Source: Fructobacillus cardui
GTDB taxonomy: Bacteria; Bacillota; Bacilli; Lactobacillales; Lactobacillaceae
Reading direction: 5' to 3' (one strand)
DNA length: 64,000 nucleotides
Assembly (NCBI RefSeq): GCF_023218935.1
Contig: NZ_JAJIAL010000006.1
Part shown: positions 35,480-43,861 of the stretch, one piece after another
Position numbering within the stretch: the first letter of the stretch is position 1
How the letters are laid out: each line of letters opens with the position of its first letter
Notes under the pieces: model-generated
Databases searched by the model: none
What the model was told of the DNA's origin: nothing
Seen by the model: only the letters and a program-made list of their open reading frames with translations
Made by a program: the position numbers and the translations under genes

Positions 35480-35629
35480 ATGCCAAGTCAAAAAGCATCA
35501 TTGGCCTGTGAGGTCTGTGGATCAAGAAATTACACCGTTACCCTGGCAAAGGGGCGGGTTGAGCGCTTGAGCGTGAAAAAGTTTTGTCCCCATTGCGGAA
35601 AGCATACGCTCCACCGAGAAACAAAGTGA
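35480..35629 (+). CDS. rpmG: 50S ribosomal protein L33, zinc-binding form
   Basis: A 49-residue protein with two CxxC pairs (CEVC near residue 10 and CPHC near 36), that is, the zinc-containing form. SD GTGAGGT precedes ATG 35480. It belongs to the rpmG-secE pair, 11 bases apart. Confidence 0.92.
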   Translation: MPSQKASLACEVCGSRNYTVTLAKGRVERLSVKKFCPHCGKHTLHRETK

Positions 35630-35640
35630 GGTAGTGAACC

Positions 35641-35817
35641 ATGATTACATACTTTAAAAATGTCGCTGCAGAAATGCGCAAAGTTTCTTGGCTGTCAATG
35701 GAACAAACGACAAAGGAAACGGTTGCTGTAATTAGCATTTCAATCGTTTTTGCTATCATTATCGGTGCATCAGATTGGCTTTTACAACAAGGAGTCAATT
35801 TGTTCTTGGCACGATAA
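35641..35817 (+). CDS. secE: preprotein translocase subunit SecE
   Basis: A 58-residue single-TM subunit of the Sec translocon: amphipathic start FKNVAAEMRKVSWLS, then a hydrophobic helix. The context before nusG is conserved. SD GTGAGGTAG is just upstream. Confidence 0.93.
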   Translation: MITYFKNVAAEMRKVSWLSMEQTTKETVAVISISIVFAIIIGASDWLLQQGVNLFLAR

Positions 35818-35835
35818 GCCGGAATATAGTATACT
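35806..35835 (+). promoter_or_regulatory. nusG promoter
   Basis: TTGGCA (35806-35811), 18-bp spacer, TATACT (35830-35835), overlapping the end of secE. Confidence 0.6.
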
Positions 35836-35846
35836 AAAGGCAGTTC

Positions 35847-35869
35847 AAAGAGTCCGCTGACTCTTTTTT
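35847..35869 (+). terminator. terminator between secE and nusG
   Basis: AAAGAGTC-CGCT-GACTCTTT followed by TTTTA. It ends read-through from secE; from the promoter at 35806 it would be at the extreme 5' end of the message. Confidence 0.85.
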
Positions 35870-35910
35870 ATTTGCAATTCAAGGAGGAAGGGCATTCGCC
35901 CAAAATAACC

Positions 35911-36480
35911 ATGACTGAAGAAATCGAAAAAGCTTGGTTCGTTGTCCACACATATTCAGGTTACGAACACAAGGTTCAAGCAAACTTGGAATCACGAACA
36001 CAAACAATGGGAATGGCCAACCAAATTTTCCGGATTTTGGTGCCAGAACAAGAAGTTTCGACTGTTCAAGATGGTGAAGTAAAGACTTCCATCGAAAATG
36101 ATTTCCCTGGTTATGTCTTGGTTGAAATGGCCACTCCACAAGATGGTAACATGACCGATGAAGCTTGGTACGTCGTTCGTAACACGCCTGGCGTTACTGG
36201 ATTCTTGGGTTCTCACGGAGCCGGATCAAAGCCGAACTCTTTGTTACCTGAAGAAGTCGAATTGTTGATGAAGCGAATGGGTATGACTGGTCAAGTAATT
36301 GTTGACTTGGACATCGAAGTTGGTCAAACAATCAAGATTGTTGCTGGTCCATTCAATGGTATGGAAGGAATTGTCCGTGCGATTGATAATGAGAAGCAGG
36401 AAGTTGAAGCAACGGTTGAAGTCTTTGGCCGTGAAACGCCAACTGAACTTGGCTTCAATGATATCGATACAAACTTTTAA
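35911..36480 (+). CDS. nusG: transcription termination/antitermination factor NusG
   Basis: A 189-residue protein: NGN domain (starting KAWFVVHTYSGYEHKVQANL) and a C-terminal KOW domain (GQTIKIVAGPFNGMEG). It binds RNA polymerase and affects pausing and Rho. The start ATG 35911 is 23 bases from the SD AGGAGG (35882-35887). A GGGC-ATTC-GCCC hairpin at 35890-35901 lies between them and would shorten the effective spacing to about 11. Confidence 0.95.
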   Translation: MTEEIEKAWFVVHTYSGYEHKVQANLESRTQTMGMANQIFRILVPEQEVSTVQDGEVKTSIENDFPGYVLVEMATPQDGNMTDEAWYVVRNTPGVTGFLGSHGAGSKPNSLLPEEVELLMKRMGMTGQVIVDLDIEVGQTIKIVAGPFNGMEGIVRAIDNEKQEVEATVEVFGRETPTELGFNDIDTNF

Positions 36481-36526
36481 TTAAAGTTTAGACCTGTTAC
36501 AAACGCCTTTGTTAACGGGTTTTCAG

Positions 36527-36566
36527 AAAAAACGTCCTTTACTTGGGGCGTTTTTTTTGCTATACT
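36527..36566 (+). terminator. nusG terminator overlapping the rplK promoter
   Basis: AAAAAACGTCC pairs with GGGGCGTTTTTTTT (36527-36558). TTTACT (36538-36543), inside the hairpin, and TATACT (36561-36566), 17 bp apart, form the promoter for rplKA. Confidence 0.8.
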
Positions 36567-36588
36567 ATTCTGGTATGTCAAAGACATG

Positions 36589-36625
36589 CGTGGAAGTAGC
36601 ACTAAAGCTACGTTCTACCACAACA
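36589..36625 (+). promoter_or_regulatory. hairpin in the rplK leader, candidate L1 autoregulation site
   Basis: GTGG..GTAGC pairs with GCTAC..CCAC around an asymmetric internal loop, in the rplKA leader. Ribosomal protein L1 represses this operon in other bacteria by binding such a structure; assignment here is by position and shape only. Confidence 0.4.
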
Positions 36626-36642
36626 CGAGGAGGAAATATATC

Positions 36643-37107
36643 GTGGCTAAAAAAGTTATCAATGTTGTGAAACTGCAAATTGCCGCTGCCAAAGCAACTC
36701 CAGCTCCACCAGTTGGACCTGCCTTGGGACAAGCCGGTATTAACATCGCACAGTTCACTAAGGAATTTAACGCACGGACTGCTGACCAAGCTGGTTCAAC
36801 AATCCCTGTCGAAATCTCAGTTTTCGATGATCGTTCATTCGAATTCGTTACTAAGACTCCACCAGCAGCTGACCAATTGCGTAAGATTGTTGGTAAAGGT
36901 TCTGGTGAACCTAACCGTACTAAGGCCGGTAACGTAACCTTGGACCAAATTCGTGCAATTGCTGAAAACAAGATGGCAGATTTGAATGCCAACGACGTAA
37001 CAGCAGCCATGAAGATGATCGAAGGAACAGCCCGTTCAATGGGTGTTACGGTCGACGGTGTGGACTTGACTGTTGAAGGAACAGCAATCAAGGAGGACGC
37101 AGAATAA
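36643..37107 (+). CDS. rplK: 50S ribosomal protein L11
   Basis: A 154-residue protein with the proline-rich TPAPPVGPALGQAGINI and C-terminal GTARSMGV rRNA-binding segment. The start is GTG 36643 after GAGGAGG; its TAA overlaps the rplA ATG by one base. Confidence 0.97.
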   Translation: MAKKVINVVKLQIAAAKATPAPPVGPALGQAGINIAQFTKEFNARTADQAGSTIPVEISVFDDRSFEFVTKTPPAADQLRKIVGKGSGEPNRTKAGNVTLDQIRAIAENKMADLNANDVTAAMKMIEGTARSMGVTVDGVDLTVEGTAIKEDAE

Positions 37108-37799
37108 TGACACAAAAGCATGGTAAGAAGTATTTAGCAGCTGCTGCTAAGGTTGAAGCTGAAAAGGCTTACGCATTGGCAGACGGAATTTCTTTGTTGA
37201 AGGAAGTTTCATACGCAAAGTTTGACGCTTCAGTTGAAGTTACTTTCAAGTTGAACGTTGACACTCGTCAAGCTGACCAACAACTCCGTGGTGCTGTTGT
37301 TTTGCCTAACGGTTCTGGTAAGGACAAGACTGTTGTTGTCTTTGCTCAAGGCGACAAGGCAAAGGAAGCCGAGGCTGCTGGTGCTGACGTTGTTGGTGCT
37401 GCTGACTTGGTTCAACGCATCCAAGACGGTTGGTTAGACTTTGACGTTGCTGTTGCAACTCCTGACATGATGGCGCAAGTTGGTCGTGTTGGTCGTGCAT
37501 TGGGTCCTAAGGGATTGATGCCAAACCCTAAGACTGGAACTGTAACCATGGATGTTACCAAGGCTGTTTCAGATGCTAAGGGTGGTCAAGTGACTTACCG
37601 TACTGACCGTGACGGAAACGTTGCCGTTACTGTTGGTCGTGTATCATTTGACGATGCAAAGTTGGCTGAAAACATCAAGTCAATTGCTGATACTGTTTTG
37701 AAGGCTCGTCCTGCAGCTGTTAAGGGAACTTACGTTTCAAACGTTGCTTTGTCTTCAACAATGAGTCCTGCAGTTACTTTGGATTTGGCTTCTCTTTAA
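37107..37799 (+). CDS. rplA: 50S ribosomal protein L1
   Basis: A 230-residue L1-stalk protein with GRALGPKGLMPNPKTGTV. It is coupled to rplK through TAATG. Confidence 0.97.
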   Translation: MTQKHGKKYLAAAAKVEAEKAYALADGISLLKEVSYAKFDASVEVTFKLNVDTRQADQQLRGAVVLPNGSGKDKTVVVFAQGDKAKEAEAAGADVVGAADLVQRIQDGWLDFDVAVATPDMMAQVGRVGRALGPKGLMPNPKTGTVTMDVTKAVSDAKGGQVTYRTDRDGNVAVTVGRVSFDDAKLAENIKSIADTVLKARPAAVKGTYVSNVALSSTMSPAVTLDLASL

Positions 37800-37851
37800 T
37801 TGACAGCCTAGCTGAAAACTGCTAAGATAAATAAGTAAATAAAATCAATTT

Positions 37852-37946
37852 TGCCTAAGACTCAGGTGGTGCTCGCACCTTAATATCCTGCCGAGGAAGT
37901 TATCAATTAACTTTACCCGTCTGTCTTTTGCAGGCGGGTTTCTTTT
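37852..37946 (+). promoter_or_regulatory. ribosomal protein L10 leader
   Basis: The 177-base gap before rplJ contains AGACTCAGGTGG...CACCTTAATATCCTGCCGAGG, the typical block of the L10 leader, where L10(L12)4 binds its own mRNA. A CCCGTCTG/CAGGCGGG hairpin with a T-rich tail (37916-37946) can act as terminator. Confidence 0.8.
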
Positions 37947-37976
37947 GCAAAAAAATCTTTGAAAGGAGAATTTTAT

Positions 37977-38495
37977 ATGAGTGAACAAGCTATTGCAATC
38001 AAAGCACAGAAGGTTTCAGAAGTTGCCGATCAATTTAAGGCCGCTTCAGCCGCTGTTGTTGTCAACCCTCGTGGTTTGACTGTTGCTGAATCAACTGACT
38101 TGCGTTCACAGTTGCGTGAAGAAGGCGTTGTTTTGGAAGTTATCAAGAACAAGGTTTTGGAACGTGCTGCTAAGGAAGCTGGTTTCGAAGAATTGAACGA
38201 TTTGTTTGCTGGCCCATCAGCCGTTGCCTTCTCAAACGACGACGCTGTTGCCCCAGCCCGCATTTTGAAGAAGTTTGCTGACGGAAATGACAAGCTCGTT
38301 ATTAAGGGTGGTGTTGTTGATGGAAGTATTGCTGGTGTTGATGAAATCAACAAGTACGCTTCATTGCCTTCTTATGAAGGTTTGCTTGGTCAGTTGATGG
38401 CCGAATTCCAGTTCCCAATCCGTTCTTTCGCTTATGCTGTTAAGGCATTGCAAGAAAAGAAGGAAGCTGAAGAAGCTGCCCCAGCTGCTGAATAA
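37977..38495 (+). CDS. rplJ: 50S ribosomal protein L10
   Basis: A 172-residue stalk-base protein (AAVVVNPRGLTVAESTDLRSQLRE). The start is ATG 37977 after GAAAGGAGAA. It is regulated by its leader and cotranscribed with rplL. Confidence 0.96.
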   Translation: MSEQAIAIKAQKVSEVADQFKAASAAVVVNPRGLTVAESTDLRSQLREEGVVLEVIKNKVLERAAKEAGFEELNDLFAGPSAVAFSNDDAVAPARILKKFADGNDKLVIKGGVVDGSIAGVDEINKYASLPSYEGLLGQLMAEFQFPIRSFAYAVKALQEKKEAEEAAPAAE

Positions 38496-38545
38496 GCACA
38501 ACTATAAATTACAAACTATTTAAAAACTAATTGGAGGAATTAATC

Positions 38546-38914
38546 ATGGCTTTTGATAAAGACGCGATTATCGCATCATTGAAGGGTGCAACAATTTTGG
38601 ACTTGGCTGATTTGGTTTCAGCTATCGAAGAAGAATTTGACGTTTCAGCCGCTGCTCCTGTAGCCGCTGCTGGTGCTGCTGGTGCCGATGGCGCAGCTGC
38701 TAAGTCAGACTTTGACGTAGAATTGACTTCAGCAGGTACTGCTAAGGTTAAGGTTATCAAGGCAGTTCGTGAAGCTACTGGTCTTGGCTTGAAGGAAGCT
38801 AAGGACATGGTTGACAATGCACCTTCTGTTATTAAGGAAGGCGTTGCCGAAGCCGATGCTAACGAATTGAAGGAAGCTTTGGAAGCTGCCGGCGCTTCAG
38901 TTACTTTGAAGTAA
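38546..38914 (+). CDS. rplL: 50S ribosomal protein L7/L12
   Basis: A 122-residue protein: an N-terminal dimerisation helix, an Ala/Gly hinge, and a C-terminal factor-binding domain (KVIKAVREATGLGLKEAKDMVD). A strong SD TTGGAGG is present. Terminator AAAAAGGGCC...GGGCTCTTTTTTT follows at 38921-38947. Confidence 0.97.
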   Translation: MAFDKDAIIASLKGATILDLADLVSAIEEEFDVSAAAPVAAAGAAGADGAAAKSDFDVELTSAGTAKVKVIKAVREATGLGLKEAKDMVDNAPSVIKEGVAEADANELKEALEAAGASVTLK

Positions 38915-38920
38915 TCCTAG

Positions 38921-38948
38921 AAAAAGGGCCTTTAGGGCTCTTTTTTTG
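38921..38948 (+). terminator. terminator after rplL
   Basis: AAAAAGGGCC-TTTA-GGGCTCTTTTTTT. Confidence 0.8.
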
Positions 38949-38988
38949 TACATATTTTAGTAAAATGAGAACAGAGGACAACAACGCA

Positions 38989-39606
38989 ATGACGGAAAAA
39001 ATTTCAGGTGAACAATACTTCACGGCGCAACCAGATGCAGCCCATGACTATCAAGATTTTGATTTCGAGCTTTTAGGCAATAATTTGCATTTCACGACGG
39101 ATGCTGGTGTTTTTTCCAAGAGAACGGTGGATTTTGGGACACGGACGATGCTTTCCGTCGCGGCGGAAACTGATTTTCCAGCTGGTCGGGTATTGGATTT
39201 GGGAACTGGTTACGGTCCGGTGGGGATTGCTATTGCCAAGGCGCTGAATAAGAATATTGACATGGTCGATGTGAATCAGCGCGCTCTTGATTTGGCCCAA
39301 AAGAATGCCAATAAAAACGGGGTGGGCAGCCAGGTGAAGGTTTTCCAGTCCAATATTTATGAAGCCATTCAGGATCAATATGCCTTAATTTTGGTCAATC
39401 CGCCAATTCGAGCTGGTAAGCCAGTGGTGACAGCGATGCTCCAGGAAGCTAAAAACCATTTGCTGCCAGGTGGGAAGTTGTTGGCTGTTTTGCAAAAAAA
39501 GCAGGGCGCACCATCAGCTCGAAAGAACCTGGAAGCTGTTTTCAATGATGTTTCGATTGCCGGTAAAAATAAAGGCTACTATGTCTTGGAGGCAGTCAAT
39601 GGCTAA
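38989..39606 (+). CDS. RsmC-like class I SAM-dependent methyltransferase (YbxB type)
   Basis: A 205-residue methyltransferase with SAM motif I LDLGTGYGPVGIAIAK and the target-amine motif NPPI, as in RsmC, which makes m2G in 16S rRNA. In Bacillus the same gene (ybxB) follows rplL. The start is ATG 38989, with AGAGGA upstream. Its end overlaps tadA by 8 bases. Confidence 0.8.
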   Translation: MTEKISGEQYFTAQPDAAHDYQDFDFELLGNNLHFTTDAGVFSKRTVDFGTRTMLSVAAETDFPAGRVLDLGTGYGPVGIAIAKALNKNIDMVDVNQRALDLAQKNANKNGVGSQVKVFQSNIYEAIQDQYALILVNPPIRAGKPVVTAMLQEAKNHLLPGGKLLAVLQKKQGAPSARKNLEAVFNDVSIAGKNKGYYVLEAVNG

Positions 39607-40132
39607 AATCCCAACTTTAAGCTCTGACCAAGTGGCTTATTTTATGGATGTTGCTTTAACGGAGGCGAAGCGGGCTGGTGAAATTGGAGAAGTTCCAATT
39701 GGTGCCGTGATTGTCAAAGACGGGCAGGTGATTGCGACCGGTTCCAACCGGCGGGAAATTGATCAAGAGGCCAGTAGTCATGCTGAATTATTGGCGATTA
39801 ACCAGGCAAATCAGGAGCTCGGTACTTGGCGACTGGAAAATACGGCACTCTTTGTAACATTAGAGCCCTGCTTGATGTGTGCAGGTGCCATCATCAACGC
39901 TCGGATTCCATTGGTCTATTATGGTGCCCAGGACCAAAAAGCAGGGGCTGTCTCTTCTCTCTATAATGTCTTTGAAGACGAACGGTTGAACCATCAAGTG
40001 AAAGCTTACGCGGGTGTTAAGGCTGAGCAATCTAAGGCCTTATTGAAGGATTTTTTTCAAGAAATTCGTCAGAAGCAAAAGGCAAAAAAGCAGGCTGCCA
40101 AGGAACTGAAAAAGTTGGCCGAAAGTGAGTAA
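39599..40132 (+). CDS. tadA: tRNA-specific adenosine deaminase
   Basis: Makes inosine at the wobble position of tRNA-Arg(ACG). The 177-residue protein has the zinc and catalytic motifs HAE and PCLMCAGA; the Lys-rich tail (last 30 residues) is a lineage extension. It overlaps the methyltransferase gene, so the two are coupled. Confidence 0.93.
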   Translation: MAKIPTLSSDQVAYFMDVALTEAKRAGEIGEVPIGAVIVKDGQVIATGSNRREIDQEASSHAELLAINQANQELGTWRLENTALFVTLEPCLMCAGAIINARIPLVYYGAQDQKAGAVSSLYNVFEDERLNHQVKAYAGVKAEQSKALLKDFFQEIRQKQKAKKQAAKELKKLAESE

Positions 40133-40171
40133 TCATCAGGTTTCCAGGCTGATTTTTCTTCTGGGAAACGC

Positions 40172-40200
40172 TTGCTAAAAACCTGATATTTCGCTATAAT
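40172..40200 (+). promoter_or_regulatory. SRP RNA promoter
   Basis: TTGCTA (40172-40177), 17-bp spacer, perfect TATAAT (40195-40200), ending about 6 bases before the RNA. Confidence 0.8.
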
Positions 40201-40205
40201 AACAG

Positions 40206-40287
40206 TGCAGGCAAGGGTTGCCTTTCGAACCGAGTCAGGACAGAAATGTAGCAGCTCTAAGATTGATTAACCTTGTGCTTGTGTACA
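40206..40287 (+). ncRNA. ffs: signal recognition particle RNA, small bacterial type
   Basis: The conserved domain IV block GAGTCAGGACAGAAATG..AGCAGCTC (GTCAGG...AGCAGC) lies inside a long stem (CAGGCAAGGGTT with AACCTTGTGCTTG). The position between tadA and dnaX is also common in Firmicutes. End points are approximate. Confidence 0.9.
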
Positions 40288-40291
40288 TAGT

Positions 40292-40320
40292 AAAACCGCC
40301 AAACGGCGGCTTTTTTTTGT
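40292..40320 (+). terminator. terminator of SRP RNA
   Basis: ACCGCC-AAA-CGGCGG followed by CTTTTTTTT. Confidence 0.9.
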
Positions 40321-40336
40321 AAGGGAGGGGACCACC

Positions 40337-42340
40337 ATGGCATATCAAGCACTTTACCGGGTGTACCGGCCAAGGACTTTTGAGCAAATGGTCGGCCAGG
40401 AAGTGATTACCAAGACGCTCGAGAACGCTATCGAGCAAAAGCAAACGGGTCACGCCTACCTATTCTCGGGACCACGAGGAACGGGAAAGACTTCAGCGGC
40501 CAAAATTTTTGCCCGAGAGGTTAATGGTATCAGCGAAGGCCATGCAAATGAGTCCCACCCTGACATTATTGAAATTGATGCGGCTTCGAACAATGGTGTT
40601 GATGAAATCCGCTCCATCCGTGATTCGGCTAATTACGCGCCGATTGAAGCACCGTTTAAAATTTATATTATTGATGAGGCCCACATGTTATCGACGGGGG
40701 CCTTTAATGCGCTTTTAAAGACTTTAGAGGAGCCACCAGCTCAGGTAAAGTTTATTTTAGCGACGACTGAAGTGCAAAAAATGCCCGCAACGATTCTGTC
40801 GCGGACACAGCGCTTTGAGTTTAAGCGCCTTTCAAACGAGACAATTAAGAACCGCATGACTGAAATCCTACACCAGGAAAATCAGGCATTTGAAGACCAA
40901 GCCTTAGATGTTGTGGCGACTGCCGCCGAAGGTGGGATGCGCGATGCTTTGTCAATTTTGGACCAGGTGATTGCCTACGGTCCCGATAAAATTACGCTCG
41001 AAAACGCCCTGACGGTAACCGGTTCGGTCAAAATCGATCAGTTACTGACTTACTTAAATCAGGTGTTGGACCAAGATACGGCGGCCGCCCTGGCCACTTT
41101 GTCTGCGATTTTGTTGGCAGGGAAGGATGCCAATCGCTTCTTAGCTGATTTGATGGCGACTCTGCGGGATGTGATGCTCGTTGATTTAGCGCCGGATTTG
41201 GTCAAGGCAACCAGCAAGGTGGAAGAGTTAAAGGCCTTTAAAACCAAAATCTCTCAAGACCAGTTGCAGCAAATGCTCGTTGTTATCGACGACGTTAAAA
41301 CCCAGTTGGCGGCCTCGCTGCAAAGTGATATTTACCTTGAAATCTTAACGGTTAAGTTGACGCTTTCAAACGCAGACAAAAGCCAGCCAGTCTCAAAGGG
41401 TCAGTCGACTCAAACACCGCTGACAAATGGCGCAACTGAGAAACAAGTCAAGCCAACTGCTAAGGCAGTTGACACAGACCAGATTAAGTCAGCCGCTGTT
41501 TATGCTGCGGATACAAAGCAAGCTACAACGACCGGGATTAAGGTTGCAAAAACATTACAAGCCCAACCAGCTGCTACCGAGGCCGCTAACCAACATGCTC
41601 AACAAGAGCAGGCACTAAGCACAAAGCCAGAGCAGAACACTGATTTGTTGGCGGAAGATGACTTTGCCGGTGAAGAACCAGGTTCACCAGTTGAACCTGA
41701 GGTAAGCCGGCCAGTAGCAGAGCCAAAGAAAAGCACAGCGGACACTCAAGAACAGCCGGCCCAAGCAACAACGGCTACCAGCCAGCCAGCTACTCGAGCG
41801 CTCCCAACCGTTTATATCGGTCAAGAGCCCGTTCAAGCGGTTCTGTCTCAAGCAAAGCGTGAACGGCTGACACAGGCGCAAAACATCTGGCCCGACTTAG
41901 TCAAGGGCTTTGCAGTCAAAGATCAGGCAGTCTTGCAGACGGTCGAACCAATGGCTTCTTCCGACCAGGTCCTGATTTTAGCTTTTGATTTTCCGGCCAT
42001 TATGGATGCTAGTTTACAGAATACCGATTTACTGGCGAATTTGGCAAATGCTCTGCGGGAAAATCAGCTACCAGAAACTTTAGTCTTGCGAAGTAAGGAC
42101 GAATGGCAAAACGATCGGGCGGCTTACGTGGCAGCCTTGCGATCGGGACAAAAAATCGAGATTTCACTCGCTGACCTGACTCCGACTGTCTTAGAAGCCC
42201 ATCACGACCAGGTGGCTCCAATGACTGAGACGGCGAACCAAGAAAAAGTTGACCAAGGGCCTGATTTAGTTCAAGAGGCAAAGGATCTCTTTGGGGATGA
42301 TTTGGTCGTTGTGACCAAAACAGATGATGAAGGAAAATAG
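40337..42340 (+). CDS. dnaX: DNA polymerase III subunit gamma/tau, without the zinc module
   Basis: A 667-residue clamp-loader ATPase with Walker A GPRGTGKT at 45-52, IDEAHML, and the SRC-like SRTQRFEF. The Cys4 zinc module that normally follows the P-loop helix is missing: FAREVNGISEGHANESHPD (58-75) joins the flanks directly and contains no cysteine. A long Gln/Ala/Thr-rich linker (about 350-500) leads to a tau-type C-terminal domain. SD GGGAGGGG precedes ATG 40337. It is followed at 4 bases by recR; ybaB/ebfC, usually between them, is absent. Confidence 0.93.
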   Translation: MAYQALYRVYRPRTFEQMVGQEVITKTLENAIEQKQTGHAYLFSGPRGTGKTSAAKIFAREVNGISEGHANESHPDIIEIDAASNNGVDEIRSIRDSANYAPIEAPFKIYIIDEAHMLSTGAFNALLKTLEEPPAQVKFILATTEVQKMPATILSRTQRFEFKRLSNETIKNRMTEILHQENQAFEDQALDVVATAAEGGMRDALSILDQVIAYGPDKITLENALTVTGSVKIDQLLTYLNQVLDQDTAAALATLSAILLAGKDANRFLADLMATLRDVMLVDLAPDLVKATSKVEELKAFKTKISQDQLQQMLVVIDDVKTQLAASLQSDIYLEILTVKLTLSNADKSQPVSKGQSTQTPLTNGATEKQVKPTAKAVDTDQIKSAAVYAADTKQATTTGIKVAKTLQAQPAATEAANQHAQQEQALSTKPEQNTDLLAEDDFAGEEPGSPVEPEVSRPVAEPKKSTADTQEQPAQATTATSQPATRALPTVYIGQEPVQAVLSQAKRERLTQAQNIWPDLVKGFAVKDQAVLQTVEPMASSDQVLILAFDFPAIMDASLQNTDLLANLANALRENQLPETLVLRSKDEWQNDRAAYVAALRSGQKIEISLADLTPTVLEAHHDQVAPMTETANQEKVDQGPDLVQEAKDLFGDDLVVVTKTDDEGK

Positions 42341-42343
42341 GAC

Positions 42344-42949
42344 ATGCAATATCCAGAACCAATTGCAAAATTAATCGATTCATATTCGAAGTTGCCGGGG
42401 ATTGGGGCAAAAACCGCCAGCCGGTTAGCCTTTTACACATTGGGGATGGATCAAGAAGATGTTAAATCCTTTGCAAACGCCTTGGCAACGGCGAAAGAAT
42501 CAGTTACATTTTGTGAAATTTGCGGTAATATAACAACAAAGGATGAAAATCCCTGTGCCATTTGTTCCGATCCTAGCCGTGATCAAAGTACGGTTTTGGT
42601 CTTGCAAAATCCAAAGGATGTGATGGCGATGGAACAGACTGGGGAATACCACGGACTTTATCATGTCTTAAATGGCGTGATTTCCCCCAGTGCCGGAACA
42701 GGGCCAGAGGATATTAATCTGCCATCTTTAATTAAGCGCCTTTCAAAGGATGAACAGATTCAAGAAGTGATTGTTGGGACGAACGCCAATACCGATGGCG
42801 AAGCTACTGCGATGTACTTGGCGCGCCTTTTGAAGCCAGCCAATATTAAAGTAACCCGACTAGCAACCGGCTTAGCGGTTGGAGCCGATATCGATTATGC
42901 GGACCAACTGACCTTGATTAAGTCCATCGAAGGCAGAAATGAGCTCTAA
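42344..42949 (+). CDS. recR: recombination protein RecR
   Basis: A 201-residue protein: HhH motif (KLPGIGAKTASRLAF), a Cys4 zinc finger (CEIC...CAIC) and a Toprim domain (TVLVLQNPKDV...GTNANTDGEATAMYLARLL). It loads RecA at gaps together with RecO. TAATG overlap with the next gene. Confidence 0.95.
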   Translation: MQYPEPIAKLIDSYSKLPGIGAKTASRLAFYTLGMDQEDVKSFANALATAKESVTFCEICGNITTKDENPCAICSDPSRDQSTVLVLQNPKDVMAMEQTGEYHGLYHVLNGVISPSAGTGPEDINLPSLIKRLSKDEQIQEVIVGTNANTDGEATAMYLARLLKPANIKVTRLATGLAVGADIDYADQLTLIKSIEGRNEL

Positions 42950-43215
42950 TGTTTAATAAAAAGAAAAAAGTGAATACAGGTTTTCTCAAAGAAGAGTTTG
43001 ATGAATTGCTTTTAAGTCAAATTAATCAAGCGCGTTTAGAATATCACCAAGCGCAAGAATCCGAAACGGCATTGGTTGATTCGCGGGTCAACGGTCATAT
43101 GATTCAGGCCCAAACGGCAGTCGATAAGGCAAAGTTCTTGTACCTCTACAATGAAGCAAAGCGTCGCAAAGCGGTGGCGAAGCAACCGCTGATTTTCAAG
43201 CAACCACAGGAATAG
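42949..43215 (+). CDS. DUF2508 (YaaL-like) protein
   Basis: An 88-residue charged helical protein in the conserved position after recR and before tmk, as yaaL in Bacillus. The function is unknown. Confidence 0.75.
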   Translation: MFNKKKKVNTGFLKEEFDELLLSQINQARLEYHQAQESETALVDSRVNGHMIQAQTAVDKAKFLYLYNEAKRRKAVAKQPLIFKQPQE

Positions 43216-43224
43216 GAGCTTCCC

Positions 43225-43857
43225 ATGAGTGAGATGCATTTTTTATCATTTGAGGGCCCAGAGGGTGCAGGGAAAACCACGGTGATTGAGGCGGTGCGCC
43301 CGTACTTAGCAGAATTGGCTCAGGCGGATGTCTTAGTAACCAGAGAACCAGGTGGAACACCAGTGGCCGAAGGAATTCGAACGCTTCTCCAAGAAAAAAC
43401 GGAGCCAGCAATGGATCCGTGGACGGAAGCGCTGCTCTATGCTGCTTCTCGGCGTGAGCACCTTGTCCAAACCGTCCAACCGGCAATTGCTGCGGGCAAG
43501 GTGGTTTTGTCAGACCGGTACCTTGATTCGTCATTGGCCTACCAAGGTGGTGGGCGTGAACTGGGTGTTGACCGAATTGCCGAGTTAAATGCCTTTGCCA
43601 CGCAGGGGCAACTACCAGACCTAACGATTTACTTGGATTTGCCGGTTGAGGTTGGGCTGGAGCGGATTTTTGCCAATCGAAAGGGCAAGATTGACCGACT
43701 GGATGAAGAGGAACTTTCTTTCCATCGGACGGTCTGTCAAACTTATTTGGAATTGGTGGAAAAAAGCCCCAAACGAATCAAACTGGTCAACGCCAACCAA
43801 GATGTTCAAGCTGTAATTGAAGAAGTCAAGCAGGTCCTGGCGACCTATTGGAGGTAA
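43225..43857 (+). CDS. tmk: thymidylate kinase
   Basis: Phosphorylates dTMP to dTDP. The 210-residue protein has the P-loop GPEGAGKT at 11-18, the DR motif SDRYLDSSLAYQG and TREPGGTP. It is in the recR-tmk-darA-holB operon. Confidence 0.95.
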   Translation: MSEMHFLSFEGPEGAGKTTVIEAVRPYLAELAQADVLVTREPGGTPVAEGIRTLLQEKTEPAMDPWTEALLYAASRREHLVQTVQPAIAAGKVVLSDRYLDSSLAYQGGGRELGVDRIAELNAFATQGQLPDLTIYLDLPVEVGLERIFANRKGKIDRLDEEELSFHRTVCQTYLELVEKSPKRIKLVNANQDVQAVIEEVKQVLATYWR

Positions 43858-43861
43858 AAAG

